Positions 7,570 through 16,171 of a stretch of DNA of 35,567 nt are shown one piece after another. The stretch's first letter is position 1, and each line of letters starts with the position of its first letter. The DNA is from JBOFDK01 sp051650305 (GTDB lineage Bacteria > Bacillota > Clostridia > Lachnospirales > Cellulosilyticaceae), in contig JBOFIT010000252.1 of assembly GCA_051650305.1 (NCBI GenBank), positions 1-35,567 of the forward strand. Reading direction: 5' to 3'. A model generated the notes under the pieces. It saw only the letters and a program-made list of their open reading frames with translations. It was not told where the DNA came from and did not search any database. The position numbers and the translations under genes were made by a program.

Positions 7570-8841
7570 TTAATAGGTCGTACGGTATTGAACGATCCAT
7601 GTATTATACTTTTCAAAATCAAAATACTGGATACCTGCATTTTCTGCTTCCATGATTTGATTCAGCAGCTTATCTTTATTCCATTTCTTTGCACTATTGT
7701 TATAGAACATAAGGGTCGCTTCTTTATACCCATCTTTCCCAAGCTGTTTTCTTACTTGTTGCCATTCTGTGGCATCATCCACACGGTAAACACTGGGTAC
7801 TTCCATTGGCATATAAACCGAACTATACATACGGTCTACTGCACGAGGTGTTGTCTTTCTATCCCATGTATGGGTAAGTGCCATATAATCATCATTTTCA
7901 TTGACATAATCATAAAAATTACCGATTTGATTTTTGTCTTGGTCTGCCCAAGTCACATCTAAATGGTACATTTTGTTTTGGATTTTCACCATATTCCATG
8001 AGTGTCCTATATCGCCAGTCTTACCTATAACCATCTGTGTAGGCACACCCACACTATTGAGCAAGTACATTATAAGTCTTGAATAGCCATCACATACGGC
8101 CACTCGGTCGATGACTGCCCCTTCCATTGTATGAATCTGATTGGAACCATTATCTAGATAGGTCACTTGGTTGACTACATAGTCCACTAGTTCCCATTCT
8201 CTTTCATAATCCATCATATTTTCTGTAACTTGCCCGTTGATGATTTGAGGAATCAGCGTATACATCTTCTGTGTATACTGCTTAGCAAGTGCCGCATCTT
8301 CAATAGGATACGTTATTTTCATCGTGAGTATAGGTCTCGCACCACCTGCATAGGTCATGCCATATTCTTCATACGTCAGGGCTGGGTATTTCATACTGAC
8401 CCGCTCTGCTGTTGTTTCTATCAGTTTGAAGACTTGCTCACTTGTGTAGTTCCCTGTGGGAAAACGTAAGGTTACTTCTGATACTTGTTGTTCAAAAAGT
8501 TGCTTGATGACTTCTTCGAGTTCATCTAACGTTGTCAGTTTGTATTGGGTCACTACCCTTTGGTAGGGTATAGTAAATTGTGTGATACTGATGTTGTTTT
8601 TTTCTGAAGTCTTAGTGAGATAATACCTTCCGGGTTTTGTAATCACTGCACCACTTTCTACTACTGTTGCTAGGCTGCCATCTCTTGAAAGCATCCCCTT
8701 CTCTCCTAGCTGAAGTTGCACTTTCATTTGATTGACATTCCCTAGTGGTGTAATAATCGGCTTATTTACTGCAAATAATAAGGTACATTGTATGCACCAT
8801 AAACAAAACACAAGTACGTGAAGACTTCTTCTCTTCATCAT
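7570..8841 (-). CDS. Exported transglutaminase-like domain protein
   Basis: 423 aa. The N-terminus is a hydrophobic signal or anchor (LHVLVFCLWCIQCTLLFAV). Residues about 210-310 are a transglutaminase-core domain with an intact Cys-His-Asp triad: VAVCDGYS (C250), IGHSWN (H280) and HLDVTWAD (D295). Family members are amide-bond hydrolases or cross-linkers acting on proteins or peptidoglycan peptides; here the substrate is unknown. Residues about 95-200 are a second folded region without a clear match. Its ATGATG start overlaps the stop of the upstream GerMN-like gene by 4 nt, so the two are coupled. It is the last gene of the envelope operon. Confidence 0.85.
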   Translation of the reverse strand: MMKRRSLHVLVFCLWCIQCTLLFAVNKPIITPLGNVNQMKVQLQLGEKGMLSRDGSLATVVESGAVITKPGRYYLTKTSEKNNISITQFTIPYQRVVTQYKLTTLDELEEVIKQLFEQQVSEVTLRFPTGNYTSEQVFKLIETTAERVSMKYPALTYEEYGMTYAGGARPILTMKITYPIEDAALAKQYTQKMYTLIPQIINGQVTENMMDYEREWELVDYVVNQVTYLDNGSNQIHTMEGAVIDRVAVCDGYSRLIMYLLNSVGVPTQMVIGKTGDIGHSWNMVKIQNKMYHLDVTWADQDKNQIGNFYDYVNENDDYMALTHTWDRKTTPRAVDRMYSSVYMPMEVPSVYRVDDATEWQQVRKQLGKDGYKEATLMFYNNSAKKWNKDKLLNQIMEAENAGIQYFDFEKYNTWIVQYRTTY

Positions 8842-9854
8842 TCCCTCCTTACTTTGATCCCATCTACATACAACTGACCATTCACGGTCACCATGATTTC
8901 CTCTACTTTATAATATGTACCAATGGTGTCTGCAATGCTTTGAATTGCTAAAGCTTGTTCGGCACGTGTGTAGCCACTGTCAGCATACTCCATTGATAAA
9001 TCTACCTGCACTTTTTGCTTTTCTTTATCAAGATAAATCATATTAATCTCTGCATCATTCGGCAAAGGTTGTAGCATATTTTCTTTAGGCTCGATACTTA
9101 GTATATCTGTAAGAAAATGACGCGGCTCTTCATTAGTCATAACCGCGATGGTCTGATACACTGTGCTAAGTCTCTCTGTTCTCGTATTTGGATAATATGC
9201 AGGCACCTGAATTTTCAGTGGTGTATTCATTTCAAAGCTCTCTAGCTTCATGACCTGCTTTTTATTGTTCTTTTCATATTGTGCTTTCACAATCCCTATC
9301 TTTTCTGCATAGTATTGGATAAGTTCGTAGTCTTTATGGAGTGTTCGTACTTCAATTGCCTTGACGGTTCCTCCTGGTGTAAAGACTTCTTCATCGATGG
9401 CTGTAATGGTTCTTACAGCGCCATCATGTAGATTCCAACTTTCTCCTTTTTCTAAAGGGAGCATAAGCACAGGGTCTTTATATTGGCGTAAAAGTGTATA
9501 ATCATTCTTGACGAAGCCATCCTCTATTGTCGCTACCTCATAAAGTATATCAGCTTCTTCTACATATACCCTCACAAGGGTTTCTTCTTCTGTCTGATAG
9601 CGTAGTTGCATCACATTGTCTTTTATAAAATCTACAGATACAACGAGTTCGCCATCTTTTGTCGTATAGTTCCATAAACTATCCTTGGCTATCGGATAAT
9701 AGCTTTCTATAGACTTTGTAGATTTCTGCGGTAATGGTGTTATGGTTTCATCTTCTATGATAATAATTTTTTTGTTTTTCGTCGCTACACCTACGCTTAC
9801 ACTAATCACAAGAAGAATGATTGCTAGTGTGACTCTTTTTATCTGAGTACGCAT
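8838..9854 (-). CDS. Exported protein with GerMN-like C-terminal domain
   Basis: 338 aa with an N-terminal signal/anchor segment (VTLAIILLVISVSVGVA). Residues about 50-200 form a beta-rich domain (YYPIAKDSLWNYTTKDGE, GESWNLHDG) seen in clostridial secreted proteins but not one I can name. Residues about 225-338 match the pattern of GerMN domains: LPNDAEINMIYLDKEKQKVQ, VDLS, EQALAIQSIADTIG and VTVNGQLYVDG. GerMN domains occur in spore germination and peptidoglycan-associated proteins; the specific role here is unknown. AAAGGA lies 8 nt before the ATG, and the gene is coupled to the transglutaminase-like gene. Confidence 0.75.
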   Translation of the reverse strand: MRTQIKRVTLAIILLVISVSVGVATKNKKIIIIEDETITPLPQKSTKSIESYYPIAKDSLWNYTTKDGELVVSVDFIKDNVMQLRYQTEEETLVRVYVEEADILYEVATIEDGFVKNDYTLLRQYKDPVLMLPLEKGESWNLHDGAVRTITAIDEEVFTPGGTVKAIEVRTLHKDYELIQYYAEKIGIVKAQYEKNNKKQVMKLESFEMNTPLKIQVPAYYPNTRTERLSTVYQTIAVMTNEEPRHFLTDILSIEPKENMLQPLPNDAEINMIYLDKEKQKVQVDLSMEYADSGYTRAEQALAIQSIADTIGTYYKVEEIMVTVNGQLYVDGIKVRRE

Positions 9855-9939
9855 CTGTGAGTTCCTTTCTATTAAGCATCTATTCTATTTACTATCATAT
9901 TACCTAAAATTCTTTATAAAATCCATACTTTTTATAAAA

Positions 9940-10833
9940 TTACTCTTTCAATCTGCTTGCCGCATCTATTATTTTGAATACTGAATCGGTCTTTTTAATG
10001 GTATAGCGTGTGTCTACTATTTGTTTATGGAGTGCATCTCTAGTGCATGTCTGGAACTTTCCACGTACCATTACTTGAAAGACATCACTTTCCTTTGTCG
10101 GATTAATCTCCATAATCTCTGCATCATAAAGCTCTAATTGCAGTTGTTGCGTTTTTAAAAACTGAAGTGCTTGTTCATAGTTTTGATAAGTTAAGCCTTC
10201 TATGTCGTAGTACTTTGAAATGCCACTCATATCATAAGTACTTAGTACTTGTGGCCATTTATCCACATACTCTGTCATAAAAGCGATTAATGCTTGTGTG
10301 TCATAGATTGCTTCAGCAGGTATGACTTCACCTGATTTTTTCACCCACTTACTTTCAAACTCTTCGTAAGGCACATCCCATCCATTAGCTACTTTCATCA
10401 TACTTGCTGTAATATCTTTCTTCACAGGGTCTATGCCACTCTGTACAAATTCCATTCCTAAAGGTAAGATCACATAGTCTTCCTGTTCTTTTTGTTGAAT
10501 CACCATATAGGAGTCATAAAGATTGATGTCGCCACCTTCTTCAACCCCAAGCACTTGACATGTCACAAAGTATCTTCCATAGTGATCTTCTTCCATACGT
10601 CCTTGCATAACGTCTATAGTTGTGATCCCATCTATGGTATCTGCCTCTAAAAGTTTCTGTACACCTCTCCAAATGTTTTCCTCATTTGCTACTTGTGTTG
10701 ATGGTATTTCATTTCCTTTTTGTAGTGTCGTAGGTAGTTCCGGCTGTTGTTGCGGCTTATAACCTGCGCAAAATAATATGATCCCACTTCCACCAACTAG
10801 CAGTGGTATGAAAAACCTTCGTTTGATTCCCAT
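9940..10833 (-). CDS. Exported TcaA-like protein (putative NTF2-like C-terminal domain)
   Basis: 297 aa of uncertain function. It has an N-terminal signal/anchor (FFIPLLVGGSGIILFCAGY); the Cys has Phe before it, so a lipobox is doubtful. A Gln/Pro-rich linker follows, then a domain around residues 50-170. The last 120 residues or so (ALIAFMTEYVDKWPQVLSTY through FKIIDAASR) resemble the NTF2-like C-terminal domain of TcaA/YvbJ proteins, a pattern match from memory. It sits 15 nt after the small membrane protein gene and 85 nt before the GerMN-like gene, so it probably belongs to the same envelope operon. AAGGA lies upstream of the ATG. Confidence 0.68.
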   Translation of the reverse strand: MGIKRRFFIPLLVGGSGIILFCAGYKPQQQPELPTTLQKGNEIPSTQVANEENIWRGVQKLLEADTIDGITTIDVMQGRMEEDHYGRYFVTCQVLGVEEGGDINLYDSYMVIQQKEQEDYVILPLGMEFVQSGIDPVKKDITASMMKVANGWDVPYEEFESKWVKKSGEVIPAEAIYDTQALIAFMTEYVDKWPQVLSTYDMSGISKYYDIEGLTYQNYEQALQFLKTQQLQLELYDAEIMEINPTKESDVFQVMVRGKFQTCTRDALHKQIVDTRYTIKKTDSVFKIIDAASRLKE

Positions 10834-10848
10834 AAGCTTAATCCTTTC

Positions 10849-11226
10849 TTAATGATTTAACGCCTCACAAATAGCATGCTTCATAGCTCTTATTTCGCTA
10901 CGCTTCCATACATTCACTAATCCTAAACTAAACAATATACCTATAACCATCACATCAGTTATAAGGCCCCCTATAAAAAACATAAAAAACAGCACAAGTC
11001 CTATACCACCTATAAGGTATGGTTTTTTCTGCTGTGACCATATGTTTGGTAATTTCACTGTATCTTGCTTTACTTTGGCTATGTAGATGTACCATTCCGT
11101 TCTTACAAAAGGTTCACCTTTCTCATTAAGGCCTATTTCTAAAATACTTGTATCCTTAAGATTTTTCTTAAGTTTTGTGTATGCTTCTTTTGAAGTCATC
11201 TTTTCTTTTAGTAAATAACTGGTCAC
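10849..11226 (-). CDS. Small two-helix membrane protein
   Basis: 125 aa, function unknown. The N-terminal 70 residues are soluble and charged (KEAYTKLKKNLKDTSILEIG). They are followed by two adjacent hydrophobic segments (LIGGIGLVLFFMFFIGGLIT; VMVIGILFSLGLVNVW) and a short basic tail. I chose the GTG at 11226 because GGAGG lies 7 nt upstream. A longer frame to 11346 would read through the tolC-like gene's terminator hairpin and is unlikely. First gene of the envelope operon; a CATAAT-like -10 lies about 25 nt upstream of GGAGG. Confidence 0.7.
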   Translation of the reverse strand: MTSYLLKEKMTSKEAYTKLKKNLKDTSILEIGLNEKGEPFVRTEWYIYIAKVKQDTVKLPNIWSQQKKPYLIGGIGLVLFFMFFIGGLITDVMVIGILFSLGLVNVWKRSEIRAMKHAICEALNH

Positions 11227-11306
11227 TTTTACGCCTCCATATACTCTATTTGCTCCATTATGCCAAATCTTTTTTAACACAATATTAAGGCAAGCTTTTT
11301 TCCACA

Positions 11307-11337
11307 AAAAAATTGCCTCGTACGGCCGAGGCAATTC
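11307..11337 (-). terminator. Terminator of the MacAB-TolC-like operon
   Basis: Perfect 10-bp stem AATTGCCTCG / CGAGGCAATT with a 6-nt loop, followed on the minus strand by a run of seven T. It lies just after the TolC-like stop codon. Confidence 0.92.
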
Positions 11338-11358
11338 TTCTATCATGGGATACTTTTA

Positions 11359-12393
11359 TTATAAAAGATGTGGATGGTCTAATCTAAATTTAAGATAGCT
11401 GTGTTGATTGACCATGCCTGCAATCTCTAATTTAAGCATCTCGTATTTAAGTACACTCATATCATAATCAAGCTGAGACATCATGCCTTTTTCATAATAC
11501 AGTGCATTTACTTGCTGCTGCTTTTCTTCTAGCACAAGTTGCTGCTCTTTAAGGGTGTAGTCTGCTTCTAATTTTTTCATCATAAGGTATGTATCTTTGA
11601 TACGCTTTTCAAGTTGATCTTGTGTAAGTTCCACTTGGTCTTTCTTATTTTCACGTTCTGCTTTTTTAGTGATGTATTGCATATAGTCTTGGGTATAGAT
11701 TGGGGTATCTTGTGCCACTCTTAATTCTTCATTTGCCTTCCATAAATCAATGTGGTCTTCTGCTTTACTTTTTGCAAAGCTGTCTACATTCATAACTTTA
11801 CGGTAAGGTTCAAAGGTAAGCTCTGGCTTTTCTAGGATGTACATTTGCTTACTTGTACCTATCATATTGCAAAGCTGTGTATACATCTGATCGATGTCTT
11901 TGATGAGCTTTTCTTTTTCCCCTTTAGACTGCTCTAAACGTAGTAGGATTTCTTCTACATAAAGCGTGCTTTGAATCCCATTGGCTTCTTCGATTTTTGC
12001 TTTTTGAATCTGCTTTTCTTGAAGCTCGATATTGGTTTCTAAGTTTTTCACTTGTGCCTCAGTGGCAAGAATGCTATCAAAAAGTTCCATCATACTGAGT
12101 TCGATGTTATCTTTCATCATGCTTTGCTGCTTTTCCATATACTTAGGCTGTATATTGGCTTCGTCATAGGCATAGTAACCATAAAGAAGCTTTGCCATAT
12201 CTGCATTTTCTTTGGCAAGTTCTGTATTACGCTCTTGTAACCTAAGTTGTGTGCTTGTATCTTGTGCACTCTTGATGGCTTTTTCTAATGTGAGTACTTT
12301 TGGTTCTTTGGTTGCACCATATACATTTGGTGTCGCTGCTTGCATCAGCATCGCTGCACTCAGCATACAAATCGCTAGTTTTTTACTACTCAT
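11359..12393 (-). CDS. TolC-like coiled-coil exported protein
   Basis: 344 aa with a signal peptide (KLAICMLSAAMLMQAATPNV, cleavage near VYGA). The mature part is almost entirely long amphipathic helices rich in Gln, Glu and Lys, with the TolC-type opening LTLEKAIKSAQDTSTQLRLQ and the late motif LYYEKGMMSQLDYDMSVLKY. It is shorter than Gram-negative TolC (about 450-490) and I see no clear beta-barrel strands. Last gene of an adaptor-ATPase-permease operon, so it likely completes a tripartite exporter or extends the adaptor through the cell wall (inferred). SD GGAGG lies 7 nt before the ATG. Confidence 0.8.
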   Translation of the reverse strand: MSSKKLAICMLSAAMLMQAATPNVYGATKEPKVLTLEKAIKSAQDTSTQLRLQERNTELAKENADMAKLLYGYYAYDEANIQPKYMEKQQSMMKDNIELSMMELFDSILATEAQVKNLETNIELQEKQIQKAKIEEANGIQSTLYVEEILLRLEQSKGEKEKLIKDIDQMYTQLCNMIGTSKQMYILEKPELTFEPYRKVMNVDSFAKSKAEDHIDLWKANEELRVAQDTPIYTQDYMQYITKKAERENKKDQVELTQDQLEKRIKDTYLMMKKLEADYTLKEQQLVLEEKQQQVNALYYEKGMMSQLDYDMSVLKYEMLKLEIAGMVNQHSYLKFRLDHPHLL

Positions 12394-12438
12394 TTAATCG
12401 CCTCCTCATATTATTTTTTAAAATAGGTGTATCTTTCT

Positions 12439-13647
12439 TTACTCATATCTAAGTGCTTCTACAGGATCTAGTTTTGCCGCTTGTTTTGCTGGATAAACAC
12501 CAAACAAAATACCGATAACACTTGAGGTCCCCACTGCAAAGATAATCATATCAATGGTTAAATGTACTTCTATCGCAAAAAGTGTGCCTACTAAGACGCC
12601 ACCACCGTAGCCTAATATCATTCCTATTATACCACCTAGTAACGTTAAGATGACAGCTTCTATCAAGAATTGTCGTAAGATTTCGCCATTGGTTGCACCA
12701 ACGGCTTTTCTTATACCGATTTCTCTTGTACGCTCCTTAACGGTCACAAGCATAATATTCATAATCCCTATACCACCAACAAGTAATGATATAGCTGCTA
12801 CAAAGCTGATAAACCCTGTCACAACACCCATGACTGCATCCATCTGATCAATCATGGCACTTGCACTTTGGGTCTTGAAACTATTTTGTGTATTATGTCT
12901 TTTATCTAGCAATCTGCCTGCTTGGTATGCTACTTCTGATGGATTGAAGTCATCTTTCACCATGAAAGCTGCCTGATACGCACGTAGATCCCCAAAGTTC
13001 ATGATTTGATCCATTACTGAGAATGGTACATTCACATTAAGTGGCATCATTTCTTCTGGCATACCTGGGAATGTCGTAGCTTCAAACACCCCTACGATTT
13101 CAAAACTGTGGGTTTCTCCCATCAAATTAAGTTCTACTATTTCTCCAAGTGCTGCTGCTGGGTCATCGACACCCATAATAGCTTTGGCATACGTTTCTGA
13201 TACGATGGCAACACTCGCTTTTGCCACCTCTTCTTGAAGTGTGTACATACGTCCTTCCACAATGTTTAAGGACTGCACCACATCAATATTATACGGTACA
13301 CCTTGGCAGATCACACTTTTATCTTCATCCTTGTAGTTTTTAAGGCTTACAAACATGATTTCTCCAAGCATGATAGCATCTTCCACTTCTGGCATCTCGC
13401 GGATCGCTTCTAAATCTTCACCTGTTATCATATTGGCTACTTCATAGTTGGCTGTCTGTACCATAACTGTCCCTCGACCAATGTCTTCAAAGGTTGATAC
13501 CATCATTTGTCTAACGCCTGCACCTATGGAAAGTACCATAATAACCGAACCTATACCGATAAACATCCCTAGCATGGTGAGGAAGGTTCGCATTTTGTTG
13601 CCTACGAGCTGACGTACGGCACCTTTTATACATTCAATAATATTCAT
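12439..13647 (-). CDS. MacB-like ABC transporter permease (FtsX/MacB_PCD)
   Basis: 402-aa inner-membrane permease without a fused ATPase. TM1 is at residues about 20-42 (MRTFLTMLGMFIGIGSVIMV). A large extracytoplasmic MacB_PCD domain fills about 45-270, and three TM helices follow about 275-395, including VGGIGIMNIMLVTVKERTRE and IGIRKAVGATNGEILRQFL, the FtsX-family signature. It ends with the family's typical DPVEALRYE. MacB-type pumps work by mechanotransmission and export peptides, macrolides or lipoproteins. It follows the ATPase gene by 12 nt. Confidence 0.94.
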   Translation of the reverse strand: MNIIECIKGAVRQLVGNKMRTFLTMLGMFIGIGSVIMVLSIGAGVRQMMVSTFEDIGRGTVMVQTANYEVANMITGEDLEAIREMPEVEDAIMLGEIMFVSLKNYKDEDKSVICQGVPYNIDVVQSLNIVEGRMYTLQEEVAKASVAIVSETYAKAIMGVDDPAAALGEIVELNLMGETHSFEIVGVFEATTFPGMPEEMMPLNVNVPFSVMDQIMNFGDLRAYQAAFMVKDDFNPSEVAYQAGRLLDKRHNTQNSFKTQSASAMIDQMDAVMGVVTGFISFVAAISLLVGGIGIMNIMLVTVKERTREIGIRKAVGATNGEILRQFLIEAVILTLLGGIIGMILGYGGGVLVGTLFAIEVHLTIDMIIFAVGTSSVIGILFGVYPAKQAAKLDPVEALRYE

Positions 13648-13659
13648 GTCCTTCCCCCC

Positions 13660-14352
13660 TTACTCGATGACCACTTGATTTAATTTTTCATCTGCTACGA
13701 TACGTCCATCACGGAATACAACCTTACGCTTAGTATAAGCTGCAATCTCTGGTTCATGGGTTACCATGACAATGGTTGCCCCTTCGTTATTGAGCTGTTG
13801 GAAGATCCTCATGATTTCGACGCTTGAACTACTGTCTAAGTTCCCAGTAGGCTCATCTGCAAATAAAATTGCTGGACGATTCACTAGTGCCCGTGCGATT
13901 GCTACACGTTGTTTCTGTCCCCCTGATATTTCGTTTGGCTTATGCTTCACACGATTACCGAGGCCTACTTTCTCCAGTGCTTCTAAGGCACGTTCTTTAC
14001 GTTCCCTATAGCCTACACCTGCATAAAGCATGGGAAGTTCTACGTTCTCAAGGATCGTCTGCTTCGCTAGAAGATTGAAGGCTTGGAATACGAAGCCTAT
14101 CTTTTCATTACGTAGCTTGGCAAAGTCTTTGTCTCTAAGCTCCGATATATTCACCCCATCCAGTATATAAAGACCTTCTGTAGCTTGGTCTAGACATCCA
14201 AGTATAGAAAGGAAGGTGGTCTTCCCTGAACCTGACGTTCCCATAATGGAGAGGAACTCACCTTTTTCTACTGTTAAGTCCACATCAAAAAGTGCTTGGA
14301 GTTCTAACTTACCATTCTTATAGACTTTGTTCATCTTTTCTATCTGAATCAT
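13660..14352 (-). CDS. MacB/LolD-type ABC transporter ATP-binding protein
   Basis: 230-aa cytosolic ATPase with Walker A GTSGSGKT (residues 38-45), Q-loop VFQAFNLL, signature SGGQKQR, Walker B ILFADEP and the switch His in MVTHEPE. The sequence type is that of ATPases paired with FtsX/MacB permeases. Its ATG overlaps the adaptor's stop (ATGA), with AGGTG upstream, and the permease follows 12 nt later, so the three genes are one transcription unit. Confidence 0.96.
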   Translation of the reverse strand: MIQIEKMNKVYKNGKLELQALFDVDLTVEKGEFLSIMGTSGSGKTTFLSILGCLDQATEGLYILDGVNISELRDKDFAKLRNEKIGFVFQAFNLLAKQTILENVELPMLYAGVGYRERKERALEALEKVGLGNRVKHKPNEISGGQKQRVAIARALVNRPAILFADEPTGNLDSSSSVEIMRIFQQLNNEGATIVMVTHEPEIAAYTKRKVVFRDGRIVADEKLNQVVIE

Positions 14353-15800
14353 TGGTTTTCACCTGACTTCGCTGCAAATGGCTCATAGTTTACCCCAATG
14401 CCGTCTTTAAGTGCTTCTGTAGGGTTTGTAACCACGATTTCACCTTCATTTAAGTCACTTACTTGTATATATTGATTATTTGCAGTACCTTCCTTAACCG
14501 TACGTTTCTCTAGGATTCCTCCTTCTTTAACGACGAATACATAGCTTTCTTCTTCGCTATCTTCTAAGGTTGCTAGAAGTGGTACCGCCACCACGTCTTT
14601 TACTTCTTCTGTGATGATTTTTAGATCCACTAATAAGCCTTCTTTAAGCACGGTCTTTTCATCCAATGCAATTTCAATCGGAATCGCTGTGGCTGCAGCT
14701 GCATTGCTGGCGCCTGCTTTTTGGATCGCTACCGGTGATACCATCGTAATGGTTCCTGTTGTTTCTACTGTGGTTGAACCGTTGTACTTCACCATTACTT
14801 TAAGTCCCTCTTCAAGTTGTGGTGCATAGTATGGTGACACTTCTGCTTTCACTATGAGCTGCTCGGGATTGATGATTTTAATGAGTTCTGCTCCTGGTGT
14901 GATGAATTGGCCTTCAGCTACATTAAGTGCTGCTACCACACCGTCTACTGGTGCCACGATTTGTGTGGTTGCTTTTTCGATCTGCTGAAGAAGCGCTTCT
15001 CTTTTAAGTTCAAGGCTTGCTAAGTCATTTTGCTTCATGGTAATATTTTGTGCTTTTGTTTCATCTTGTACTTCATTACGAAGCACACTTAAGTCATATG
15101 TAGCTGTTTCTAATTGTTTGACCATGATATTTTTATTAGCTTCTAATGTTTGTACTTGGCTTGTGAGGCTTGCTACTTGATCTTCTTGACGTCGTACATT
15201 TTTACTTGCCTCATCTACATTTGTTTTTGATTCAAGTCCTCCGTCGTAGAGCGTCTTTGTAACGTCATAATGATTCTGTGCTTTTTCTAAGTCTTCTTGT
15301 GCAAGCTCTAGTGATAAGGTGAGTTTTCTCATATTTTCATCACATTCTGCTAGAGCATTTTCTTTATTAGCCACCCCAAGCTCTGCTTCTGTAATGGTCT
15401 TTACACTTGCATTTTGGATTTGGCTTAGTGCGATGCGACCACTTTCTAGCTGTAAGTCTAGCTGAGTAAGATCTCTTTGTAAGTTTTCTTTTGTTTCTTC
15501 ATCTAATATGAAGAGCACATCACCTTTTTTGACCGTGTCGCCCACTTCTACTTTTACTTCTTTTATTTGTGTGTTCACTTCTCCATAGACTTTTTCTGCA
15601 TCTTTCGCATAAATCATCCCTGTAGAAGAAATCTTTGACTCTATATCTTGCTTGGTTGCTTTGGCTACTTGAACGTACTTTCCTTTCAGATCCCCTTCAA
15701 GTGGTGCTTGATCGCTTCCCTTTGCTCCTAACATACCAACTGCCGCCATTAGCACAACGGTTACACTTCCTATTCCTACTATAAGCTTTTTATGTTTCAT
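14349..15800 (-). CDS. MacA/HlyD-family membrane-fusion adaptor
   Basis: 483 aa. The N-terminal TM anchor is KLIVGIGSVTVVLMAAVGML. A biotinyl-lipoyl-like half-motif (VYGEVNTQIKEVKVEVGDTV, KKGDVLFILD) comes next, then a long Gln/Glu/Lys-rich coiled coil at residues about 90-270. The second lipoyl half is IVAPVDGVVAALNVAEGQFI, followed by beta-barrel and membrane-proximal domains. The coiled coil is longer than in many Gram-positive YknX-type adaptors and could reach the TolC-like partner. First gene of the operon, with a good promoter and GGAGG before the ATG. Confidence 0.94.
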   Translation of the reverse strand: MKHKKLIVGIGSVTVVLMAAVGMLGAKGSDQAPLEGDLKGKYVQVAKATKQDIESKISSTGMIYAKDAEKVYGEVNTQIKEVKVEVGDTVKKGDVLFILDEETKENLQRDLTQLDLQLESGRIALSQIQNASVKTITEAELGVANKENALAECDENMRKLTLSLELAQEDLEKAQNHYDVTKTLYDGGLESKTNVDEASKNVRRQEDQVASLTSQVQTLEANKNIMVKQLETATYDLSVLRNEVQDETKAQNITMKQNDLASLELKREALLQQIEKATTQIVAPVDGVVAALNVAEGQFITPGAELIKIINPEQLIVKAEVSPYYAPQLEEGLKVMVKYNGSTTVETTGTITMVSPVAIQKAGASNAAAATAIPIEIALDEKTVLKEGLLVDLKIITEEVKDVVAVPLLATLEDSEEESYVFVVKEGGILEKRTVKEGTANNQYIQVSDLNEGEIVVTNPTEALKDGIGVNYEPFAAKSGENQ

Positions 15801-15873
15801 GTGTTTCTCTCCTCCTTCAATCTCTTGCCCATCTTATGCTTTTTCCTAGTATTTTACCATAGTTTTCCTACCA

Positions 15874-15902
15874 ACTATACATTTTCCCATTTCTATTGTC
15901 AC
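15874..15902 (-). promoter_or_regulatory. Promoter of the MacAB-TolC-like operon with candidate operator
   Basis: GTGACA (15902-15897), 17-nt spacer, TATAGT (15879-15874) on the minus strand. An inverted repeat ATAGTT-N8-AACTAT begins in the -10 box, which would suit a repressor site, but no regulator gene is adjacent. Confidence 0.78.
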
Positions 15903-16107
15903 TTTAGATAGTTCTATAGAAAAGTTTATTTTTTATTTTGTATACTTTTAGCATAAAGGAAAATTCTTAAGATTTTATTAAGATAACCTTAAAACCTTCT
16001 TAGGGTTTGATAAATTTTTTTCACCAAAATCTTCCTATCATTAGTCACTTTTACTAATCTTCTTTTTATTTTTTATATTTTTAGGGCTAAGTGGGGTAAA
16101 TTAATAT
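15903..16107. other. AT-rich divergent intergenic region
   Basis: Part of the gap between the exporter operon and the threonine ammonia-lyase gene. I see small inverted repeats (CTTAA-N8-TTAAG near 15966; AAACC-N7-GGTTT near 15992; ATTAGT-N7-ACTAAT near 16039). There is no open reading frame, and no T-box or SAM riboswitch consensus. Confidence 0.5.
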
Positions 16108-16136
16108 TTGTATAATGATGCAGTTTGTTTTATAAT
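16108..16136 (+). promoter_or_regulatory. Promoter of threonine ammonia-lyase gene
   Basis: TTGTAT (16108-16113), 17-nt spacer, perfect TATAAT (16131-16136). A second TATAAT lies at 16111-16116. The leader would be only about 30 nt. Confidence 0.72.
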
Positions 16137-16171
16137 AGAGAACAAGTTTAATCTGAATAGAGGTGCAAATC

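Noticed and set aside
11227..11346. N-terminal extension of the small membrane protein (165-aa version)
   Set aside because: The extension would read through the hairpin terminator at 11307-11337 and has no SD site. GTG 11226 has GGAGG at good spacing.
15801..16171. T-box leader for threonine ammonia-lyase
   Set aside because: No T-box consensus or specifier-loop layout; the mapped-looking promoter leaves only about 30 nt of leader.
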